This document shows positions 56,143 to 64,000 of a stretch of 64,000 nucleotides of DNA, piece after piece (the stretch's first letter is position 1; each line of letters begins with the position of its first letter). Below the pieces are notes generated by a model. The model searched no databases. It was not told where the DNA came from and was given only the letters and a program-made list of their open reading frames with translations. A program made the position numbers and the translations under genes. Source of the DNA: Amphiura filiformis (Eukaryota > Echinodermata > Ophiuroidea > Amphilepidida > Amphiuridae); contig NW_027305494.1 in assembly GCF_039555335.1 (NCBI RefSeq), positions 310,001 to 374,000 on the forward strand. Direction: 5' to 3'.

Positions 56143-56509
56143 CCGGGGTACTCAAGTTTGGTTTTGGTAGGGACGTGCGCTGAGATTTTGGAAGTAGACC
56201 CATAAATATACCAATTTTTCAAGAAATTTGGACCCATTGATATACCAAAAGTCAAAATTTTCAGACGAAATTACCCAAAATTGTCTTAGTTTTTACAAAT
56301 TTTCCCAAAATTTTGGGACAATTTTGGCTAGATTAAGGAAAAATTGGGCTGTTTTCGGAAAAAAATTGGCGAAAATTTTGAAAAAAGGACCCATTCATAT
56401 ACCAAAATAGGCTTTGAAAAAGGGGTCATTGATATACCAGAAGGCTGAAAATGCTACCCATGTTTATGTGCACGTCCCGTATGGTCATTTGTACTGAGTA
56501 CCCCTTCCG
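56143..56509. mobile_element. CCGGGG-ended element with ATATACCA repeats, copy 3
   Basis: Flanked by GGATACAAC on both sides (9 bp, 56134-56142 and 56510-56518). Ends CCGGGGTACTCAAG / reversed CGGAAGGGGTACTCAG, then GGGACGTGC shared in both arms. Interior units: GGACCCATTGATATACCA, GGACCCATTCATATACCA and GGGGTCATTGATATACCA. Same architecture as the 36.4-kb element with a different repeat unit. Confidence 0.85.
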
Positions 56510-56519
56510 GGATACAACA

Positions 56520-57730
56520 CCCTTGCAGAAAAATAGCTCCTGTGTCTGATCAATCAGGTCTATTCATTTAAATCTTTAACATAACAAAGAAAAGTATTTT
56601 CCCCACCTATTTTAAGAGTCTTATAAGAATTGTAACAATTCTTATGTTTTTCTTTATTTTTGAAAATTCCTTAATTTTGACAGTTTTTGATTTTTTTTTG
56701 CCCACTTAGGAAGGAGCTATGGTTACCAAACTTTCAGGGATAGTAAATAAGCTTAATATCTAAATTCTCTTGTCAGTTTTTTTGGGTAAAGTGTTTACTT
56801 TTTGAAAAAAAATATTTTTTCCATTTTTAATTTTAGGGAATGTTCAAAACACTGTAACTTAAAATAGAAACACTTAATTGGAAAAAACTGACGAGATAAT
56901 TTAGATATTAATCTTATTTACCATCCCTGAAAGTTTGGTAACCATAGCACCCTTCCCTGTTGGCTAAAAAAATCCTAGAATTTAGGTAATTTAGTGTTTC
57001 TAGAAAAAATCAAAAAATCATAAAAAAGTACCAACATTTCTGTTAAATATATACTTAGGTAACACTAAGTTAGAAAACAAACTTGGTTTGTATTATTCTG
57101 TGATATATTGGCAGCAAAATGAAACTTAAAACTTAAATATACAACTGCTATAAAGGAGAGAAAAATCAGTTTTAATAAAATCTTTGTTTTCAAAAATGTT
57201 GCTATTTTGAGAAATTGGCAAAGTGCCAAAAGCCCTTCCCTGTAGTAATTCAATGGGATTTTGAGATGACAAAAAATTGCGTAACTCAAAAACGCTTTGT
57301 TGGAAAAAATTAGAACTTGGCAAGTAAGGTTTTCTCATCAATACACACATCCTATATCATTTTCAAGGAGTTCTGAGCATGACACCGTAGCCGATACAGC
57401 CACCTTAAGTGTAGTTTTTTTCATGTTCCCCCTGCGAAGGATTATTTTCACCAATTTTGGGCAAACATTAACACTTGACATCAGTATATCTCAGATAACC
57501 TTGGATTTATTTTTTCATGCTTCACTTATAATGATAATTTGCATTTTGCACCAAGTGTAGGCCCAATCAGCCAAATTTTGACATATGACCCCCATATAAC
57601 ATTTGACCTTAGAATTGAATTGAATTGCTTTTTTCATGTTAATGCTGGTTGTATCAAGGATTTTTTGCACCAAGTTTAAGCCTGTGAAATGCATAGCTGG
57701 ACACACAGAAATGGATACAAACAAGTTCTG
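56520..57730. other. No gene; a foldback-like AT-rich block
   Basis: Around 56700-56960 the segment GCTATGGTTACCAAACTTTC recurs inverted at 56926-56945 (GAAAGTTTGGTAACCATAGC), with matching flanks. This suggests a palindromic element of about 300 bases centred near 56825. The rest is unremarkable. Confidence 0.55.
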
Positions 57731-57733
57731 TAT

Positions 57734-58372
57734 TAAGCCAAATTAAAAAAAAAAAGGTTTGTCTCAATTAAAGCTCCCGCGTGCATTAGTAAAAAAAAAA
57801 TCTTCTTTTTTTTTCAGAAAAAGTAAAAAATATGATCGAAATCTTGTTTTGACAATTTTAGACACCTGCTCTTAGATTACTTCACTTCATTACAATAGCA
57901 GCATCACTTTATTGTTCAATACAAAGTATAGGACTTTGAGGTTTTTTCACATTTGAACAAAATCTGTGGAAAGAAAACAACGCGCCACATTTCGTATTGG
58001 TTTTTCAGAGTTGGAGAGTTAAAAAAAAAGGAAGGTTTTATTTCAAACTCTAATGGTGACCCGCAAGTCAAATTGCTAGAATTGTACATTAAACACAACT
58101 AAACAGACACAATGCAATTTGCAGGCAGCAGCTTAATCAGCGCCAATATTGCAACATTGAAACAAACAACTATACAAACATCCAATTCAACCCAACCCCA
58201 TCCCCCAGAAGGCAATGAGGATAAAGTGCCTTGCCCAAGGACACAACAACACGTTGGCACGAGCGGGGCTCGAACTCGCAACCTATGGATTATGATTTGG
58301 GCGCCTTATCCACTCGGCCACACGTGCTCCTACAGTTGTGAGACAAACCTTTTTTTTTAAATTTAGCCTTAC
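57734..58372. mobile_element. MITE with GGTTTGTCTCA ends, holding a SINE
   Basis: Left AAAGGTTTGTCTCAATTAAA and right, reversed, AAAGGTTTGTCTCACAACT enclose about 600 bases; TTAAG/TTACC-type sequence lies outside. A second, shorter member with the same ends is at 59320-59535. The tRNA-SINE at 58085-58335 is nested in it, next to its right end. Confidence 0.65.
58085..58335 (-). mobile_element. tRNA-derived SINE
   Basis: On the minus strand the head reads GTGGCCGAGTGGATAAGGCG (A box) and GAGTTCGAGCCCCG (B box), followed by GTTGTGTCCTTGGGCAAGGC and TTTATCCTCATTGCC. It is related to the SINE at 2.8 kb (shared GTTGTG.CCTTG body). No complete cloverleaf. Confidence 0.78.
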
Positions 58373-58669
58373 CAAGAAGTATGATCGTGCCGTCAGTTGA
58401 AACAAGCATTCACTAGTCCAATAAATTTGTGATAACGGTATTTAAAACCAATTTAAATAGCGCTGATCAGCCCAGTACTTAAAATCAAAGTTGCTGCCAA
58501 CAAATTTATGAAGTACAAATGTTTACATAAAATTATGTTTGATCAGCATAGCAAATATTTGTGAAAATTGTGATTGGGTCCCTCCACTTTGGAGGAAAAT
58601 TGAACAAGTTACCATCGACTAGTATCTAATTACAAAATTGTCAAGGCTTTTGTCCAAACTTGACATACA

Positions 58670-58990
58670 GTACATGGTGTGTTTATGGGATGTATGCAGG
58701 CGGTGGGGGGGGTGCCTGCTCTAGATGGTCGTTTTATTGCAAGGAAACCCAAAACGTGGGTCCTGAATTTTTGACATAAAAATGATCCCTCAACATGGGT
58801 CCCGATTTGAAAAAAAATCGTCACAAACTGTAGAATCAGCTGTTTTTAACAAAAAATCCCTAGACACATGGGTCCCGATTTGAAAAAAATCTGTTAAATC
58901 AGAAATTATGAAATGGGATATTTAATATTTTTCATATGGCCCATATGGGCCTACTAAAGAGAATAATGCCCGGGGAATAATGATCAAATG
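58670..58990. repeat. ACATGGGTCCCGATTTG repeats
   Basis: Three units with (A)CATGGGTCCCGATTTGAA or ACGTGGGTCCTGAATTT lie 40-70 bases apart. The block is bounded by GGTGGGGGGGGTGCC and GCCCGGGGAATAATG. It may be a further relative of the CCGGGG-ended class, but I find no target duplication. Confidence 0.45.
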
Positions 58991-59025
58991 GAAAGGGCCG
59001 AAGTCTTGTAAGACTAGTTAAGCCT

Positions 59026-59132
59026 CAATACTACTTGTTTATTTCACTAACAAGGAGTGGTTTCGAGTAAGCAAAATAAAAAAAGCCCTTGAAATCGCTC
59101 CCTGTAAGCGAAATAACAAGTAGTGTTGAAGT
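59026..59132. repeat. Small hairpin of about 107 bases
   Basis: CTCAATACTACTTGTTTATT and the near inverse AAATAACAAGTAGTGTTGA enclose a short centre; a MITE-like palindrome. Confidence 0.65.
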
Positions 59133-59319
59133 TTTTTCATTATTGTGTATGCTGTGTAGTCGGGATAGGGCGACGCTAAGGTATTTTGTTAATAAGGGGC
59201 AATGTAAATGTGAAGATTATAATCAGGGGCGTGACTAGACTCAATTTTTTTGAGCCAGGGCGCTCAAGAATCTATAAATTAGGGGAGGTTTAAAGTAGTA
59301 ACTATACTCAGGGCGTAAG

Positions 59320-59535
59320 GCCACAAAAAAAGGTTTGTCTCAAAGCTCATGACGCTCATTTGTAAAATCGTGAGATTTGGAAAAAATGAAATGCGGAATT
59401 TGTTTTTATTACATAATTTTTTTTTTTTTTAGTTTTTCCAGAAAAATTCGGCGAATAAAAAAAAAAAATCGCATTTCACATTTATTTTCAAACCACTCGT
59501 AAGCTTTGAGACAAACCATTATTTTTTTTTTTGGC
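59320..59535. mobile_element. Short MITE with GGTTTGTCTCAAAGC ends
   Basis: AAAGGTTTGTCTCAAAGCTC at the left and its inverse (AAGCTTTGAGACAAACCATT) at the right, with GGCCA/TGGCC at the extremes. Related to the larger element at 57734. Confidence 0.75.
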
Positions 59536-60049
59536 CTAACTAGACCTGACCTTCCGGGGAGATTGAAAAATTTCCCAATTTCTGATCAAAAATTGTAGTA
59601 TTTATGTGCGAGTGGCTTGCCGCGAAGCGTTAAACGGGTGGGGTCCATTTTACAGGCAGAAAAATAATGAATAATGAAAAAGTTACCTCACTTGTTTTCA
59701 GAAATTATGTGATGGGAAACTCAAAATTGACTGTTAGGGGCCTTATCATTACTCCCGGGGGTGCACTTAACTTTAGAAGTGACGGGGATGTGCGGACAGC
59801 AGTTCGAAAATAGGGGTCTTTCGGTGAGAGACTAGACACCAAGAAAGGGGGTCTTTTGGTGAGAAGCTCCTCAAAAAGGGGGTCTTCCAGCGAGACTGGG
59901 GAAAATCTTACCAAAAAAGGGGGTCTTTCTGTGAGACTGGGTAAAATTTGGGGTCAAAATATAAAAGTTGATACAAGAGAAAGTCATCAAAATTTGAATT
60001 TTTTTTAAATATGGAGAAAAATAATTTAAAAACGACGACCTGTCATGGA

Positions 60050-61460
60050 AATCACACACATCCCATGTTACAAAAATTGTCTCGAAATACAATGGTATCA
60101 TTAGGAAGGTTAGACCCTTTCTTCCCCCTGATTCTTTGATCACTCTCTACAATACTCTTGTTTTCCCCTCTCTTAATTACTGTGCCATGATCTGGGCTGA
60201 CAAAAACAATTCCCATCTCCATATATTTTTTTGATGCAGAAGAAAATTTTCAGAACATGTACCTATTCAGTTTGGCTCGCCCACACCGACCCCTTATTCA
60301 AGTCTCTCAGAACGCTTAAAATCCAAGACCTCTACATTTTCCAAACTGCCCAATTTATGTTCAATTACCTTCATGACCAACTACCATCTCATACTACTGA
60401 CCCAGACTATTTTATAACCAACAAAGACATCCGCATCCATGGCACCCGTTTTTCGAATGACCTTAATGTAAGCCTTACCAATACCAGGCTGGCTGAAAAT
60501 ATCCTTCGGATTCAGGGTGCCCTGCTCTGGAACTACCTCGACCAATCATTGAAACAGTCTCCAACATTGGCTATTTTCAAACATAGACTTAAAGATTATT
60601 TAATCGAATCTTATACCACAACTGATTAAGGGTATTTTCAAACTTTCCATCTCTCTTGGGTCTGTCCCGTTCTGTCCTGTCTTGTATTGTTCAGTCTGTC
60701 CATACCCCATTAATTTATTTGGCACAATATATTTGATCCCGATCTTGTCCAAATTATCTTTATGTGAAGGAATCATACGCTTCTCCTTTCATTCAGCTTT
60801 GTGTCAAAATATGTGATTTATTATATATTTTTTTATTATTGTACTTTTGAATATCTGATTTAATGATTCCGTTAAATTAAATTTCATTTATTCTTATTTC
60901 GGCCACATGATATCATCATTGTAGTACATATTAATATTGTAGCGTAAGTTAAATTTCCATCTTGTTCAGATTGGGTGCCACAAGCTTCACGCTCCGCGTC
61001 TTTGCGGCATCCACATCTCTTCACTTCTCATGTCCTTATATTGTATTTATCATTAAAGGAGAATTTCGTGATCCTAGCATCCTCTTTTTATGACATTTTT
61101 CAGTAGATATCCACGAATAAAACTTATTTCCAAAATTTCAGTTGATTCCGATTTTGTGTTTGCGAGTTATGCATGATTATGTCTATTACACTGCTCCATA
61201 GACAATGTGCACCAGAACGAAATTCAAATTTGGCGATATTTTTGCTAAACGAATTAATCTGCAAGAAATATTTGGTACATAAACATTATGTAGCCAGAGG
61301 TATCCAGTGGTGTAAAAATCTCAACTTTTTTGGGAAAAGTGGGGGATGAGGCTGTGGATCACTTAAATGCCCTTTAAGTATTTCTTATCTTGCATTTCCA
61401 TTTCTATAACTTTTTGTGAATTGAGATGAAAACAAATAAAACTTGAACTTGAACTTGAAA
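60050..61460 (+). mobile_element. 5'-truncated L2/CR1-like LINE
   Basis: Plus strand: HVTKIVSKYNGIIRKVRPFL, SLITLYNTLVFPSLNYCAMI (60060-60220), then in another frame LKIQDLYIFQTAQFMFNYLH, NTRLAENILRIQGALLWNYL and SPTLAIFKHRLKDYLIESY, stop at 60629. These are the thumb and C-terminus of L2/CR1-type reverse transcriptases. The 3' end is a run of ACTTGA units at 61438-61459. One frame change near 60235. Confidence 0.85.
61057..61373. mobile_element. TTAA-flanked MITE, 317 bp, copy B
   Basis: Second copy of the element at 27775, in opposite orientation. TTAA on both sides (61053-61056, 61374-61377). Ends AGGAGAATTTCGTGATCC / reversed AGGGCATTTAAGTGATCC. Lies in the 3' UTR of the LINE. Confidence 0.88.
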
Positions 61461-61771
61461 CAGGGTCATTCAATGAGAGATTATTAGAAATTTGTCAAAA
61501 ATTCTTAGGGGGTCTTTTGGTGACAGGAAAACAAAAACGGGAGTCATTGGGAGTTCAGTCAAACAAAAAAGGGGGTAATTGAGTGAGAGGGAGTTGAAAA
61601 ATGGGGGTCAATGTGAAACAGGGTCATTCAATGAGAGATTATTAGAAATTTGTCAAAAATTCTTAGGGGCGGGCTTTTGGTGACAGGAAAACAAAAAAGG
61701 GGGTCATTGGGAGTTCAGTCAAACCAAAAAAGGGGGTCATTGAGTGAGAGGGAGTTGAAAAATGGGGGTCA
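61457..61771 (+). repeat. Tandem duplication of a 158-bp unit
   Basis: 61457-61614 and 61615-61771 are almost identical; each begins GAAACAGGGTCATTCAATGA. The duplication is within the right half of the CCGGGG-ended element and doubles its GGGGTC repeats. Confidence 0.92.
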
Positions 61772-61801
61772 ATGTGGCCGTTAGTGAGTGCCCTCCCCGG
61801 G

Positions 61802-62388
61802 TCATTACTCACCACTTCCTTAATTTATATCAGTACCAGTATATATAGGTGATGAAATTTAGACATTTTTACCATGCAGCTTTGTACTACAACTGATTCC
61901 TATAGGCCTATTTCTGAAAAATGTCTTTCCAGGGGATGGAGCATATTTACATAGTCATTTGTGTTAAGTGTCTCCCCTACCCCCCGATGTAGTGATGAAT
62001 TTTCAAACTGCGATTAGGGCAGATTCCTTAAGATGCTACACCTATTTTCAATCCACAAAATACATATTTATACTTTCCACCAACATGACCAATGCAGTTT
62101 AAGGTATTTTGCTAGTCTTGGAAGCAATTAATTAAATTTTGGTTTAATAATTAATCACTAAAATAATTAAAATGCTAATAAACAAAATATAAAATCAAGT
62201 CTCTTACAACATATTATGTTATTGCATCGATATGACAATGTATATTTTCCACCAATACATCAGTTTTAAGCAACAAGCTCTATATTATGGGTGTAAGATG
62301 TGTAACTAATTTAATTGTAACATTTTAGACTGTCTGATAATAAAGCCTGCTCATATAATTATTGTTGAAATTTTATTTTTTATTTCAG
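61802..62388. other. Intron upstream of the second finger gene; no feature
   Basis: AT-rich; the last 70 bases match the intron end upstream of the first finger gene (CTCATATAATTATTG, then a T-rich tract and TTTCAG). No exon seen. Confidence 0.45.
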
Positions 62389-62682
62389 ATACTTGTAAAC
62401 ATCCAGGGATCTTGCTATATATTTATGGTTACCAAGCACAACATGGATAAATAAGCTAGAAACCCTGCACGAATTGCTTTGCCTACTAAGTACTTGAATA
62501 AATGGAGAGCATTCAGAGGAACTGATTTTTTGTCTACACCTTTTAATATCTTGACACTTCCTCATTTGCTCCCCCTGTTCCTTTTTAAAGGAATTTTTTT
62601 GTGGTGGATTTGAGGTGGGCACAATTTACTTCAACCTTGTGCTTATGTTTTTAAGAATGGTTTTTGAATCTTGAGAACCAAA

Positions 62683-64000
62683 ATGATGGAAGCCAGACAT
62701 ACCTATATAAAACCGTTCAATTGTAAATTTTGTACCATCAAGCTACATTCATTTGACAGATGGAAAACTCATGTCGACAGACATATCATCAAATATGTAC
62801 ATGCTCATAATGGCAAAAGCTGTACATTTTGTCAAAGAAGCTTGTCAAATAATGGTGTTCTTCAGAGACATTTGAAAATCCACAAAATGGATGACTTTTT
62901 AAACCACAGTATTACATGTGCTCGCAGTAATTTAGCAGATGCCATCAAAAACAAACTGTATCAGTGTGTGTATTGTCAGAAATGTTTTGCACAAAAGAAT
63001 ATGCTCGAAATGCATATCAGAACTCACATTGAAGAGAAACCATATCAGTGTGATTTTTGTCAGGAATGTTTTGCACGAAGCCAAAATCTCAAAACCCACA
63101 TCAGAACGCACACGACAGATAAACCTTTTCAGTGTGAGCATTGTCAGAAATGTTTTGCAAAAAGATATGTCCTTAAAATACACATCAGAACACACATCAA
63201 AGAGAAACCTTATCAATGTGAATATTGTCAGACATGTTTTGCCCAAAACATTGACCTGAAAAGACACATCACAACTCACAATAAAGAGAAACTTTATCAA
63301 TGTGAGTACTGTCAGAAATGTTTCAGCCCTAAAGCAAAATCTCAAAACCCACATCAGAACTCACACCAAAGAGAAACCTTATCAATGTGAATATTGTCAA
63401 AAAGTGTTTGCACAAAGTACTCAACTCAAAATCCACATCAGAACGCACACTAAAGAGAAACCTTATCAATGTGAATATTGTCAGAAATGTTTTGCAGTAA
63501 GGAGTAAACTCACAAATCACATCAGAACTCACACCAAAGAGAAACCTTATCAATGTGAATATTGTGAGAACTGCTTTGCACAAAATGATACTCTCAAAGC
63601 CCACATCAGAACGCACACCAAAGAGAAACCTTATCAGTGTGAATATTGTCAGAAATGTTTTGCACAAAAGAGTGACATCACAAGACACATCAAAACTCAC
63701 ACCAAAGTGAAACCTCATCAATGTGAATATTGTAAGAAATGTTTTTCTCAGAGTGGTCATCTCAAAACCCACATCAGAACGCACACAAAAGAGAAACCTT
63801 ATCGGTGTGACTATTGTCAGGAATGTTTTGCATATAATAGGGACCTTAAAGTACACATCATAAGTCACACAAAAAAGACGCGGCATCAGTGTGAATATTG
63901 TCAGAAATGTTTTGCACACAAGGGTGAACTCAAAACACACATCAGAACTCACACCAAAGAGAAACCATATCAGTGTGAATATTGTAAGAAATGTTTTTCA
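62683..64000 (+). CDS. C2H2 zinc-finger protein 2, runs off the window
   Basis: Predicted nuclear DNA-binding protein and paralogue of the 50.6-kb gene. It lies in an exon that starts at 62389 after TATTTCAG. Start ATG 62683 (MMEARHTYIKPFNCKFC). Two divergent N-terminal fingers, then regular fingers with THTKEKPYQCEYC linkers; finger 15 is cut by the window end. The frame changes once, in finger 7 near 63339, where a run of four A should be five; the following frame stays open to base 64000. A single-base loss in an A run could be a sequencing error, so the gene may be whole. Finger helices differ from each other (ARSQNLKT, AQNIDLKR, AVRSKLTN), unlike the homogenised array of gene 1. Confidence 0.88.

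Larger units (their letters stand above)
59754..61801. mobile_element. CCGGGG-ended element, copy 4, holding a LINE
   Basis: Exact 8-bp duplication TCATTACT outside both ends (59746-59753, 61802-61809). Ends CCCGGGGGTGCAC / reversed CCCGGGGAGGGCAC. The interior has units such as GGGGTCTTTCGGTGAGAG, GGGGGTCTTTTGGTGAGAA and GGGGGTCATTGAGTGAGAGG. A truncated LINE (about 60050-61460) was inserted later and itself received a TTAA MITE. Confidence 0.88.

Overview
The window looks like a piece of a repeat-rich, AT-rich animal nuclear genome, most likely a marine deuterostome and probably an echinoderm. This is inference: genes are split by GT-AG introns, C2H2 fingers carry animal-type linkers, tRNA-headed SINEs are present, and one LINE carries a 2A motif of the kind known from sea-urchin retrotransposons. 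There is no bacterial or plasmid signature, CRISPR array, rRNA gene or credible free-standing tRNA gene.

Three host genes can be supported. The first is a complete pi-like glutathione S-transferase on the minus strand. I assembled it from seven short coding exons between 27705 and 3951; all splice sites are GT/AG, all phases agree, and the product is about 217 residues. Its second coding intron is about 17 kb long and holds a stack of nested transposons. The other two are paralogous C2H2 zinc-finger genes on the plus strand, at 50.6-52.0 kb and from 62.7 kb past the right edge. Both are preceded by the same splice acceptor and exon layout. In this sequence each has one frame break.

Nearly everything else is mobile DNA, in layers. 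From left to right: a tRNA-SINE (2.8-3.1 kb); GST exons 7 to 3 with a solo LTR that itself holds a TTAA-flanked MITE (6.0-7.8 kb); inverted GTATCAAA-rich arms (8.8-9.9 and 24.5-25.4 kb) around a LINE fragment, a foldback element, a 1.5-kb DNA element and a nearly full-length 2A-bearing LINE, which is split by a 4.4-kb TTAA-flanked element; GST exons 2 and 1; a 2.4-kb repeat that recurs inverted at 52.2 kb; a second LINE (about 35-42 kb) hit by three DNA elements; a minus-strand LINE (42.7-44.3 kb); small MITEs; the first finger gene; hAT-type MITEs; and a three-level nest at 59.8-61.8 kb.

The most unusual signal is a recurring class of non-autonomous elements at 36.4, 47.0, 56.1 and 59.8 kb. 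They have short C/G-rich ends, 8-9 bp target duplications and an interior of imperfect repeats around a GGGGTC core. Several insertions are proven within the window by empty-site comparison or by a reading frame that is restored when the insert is removed.
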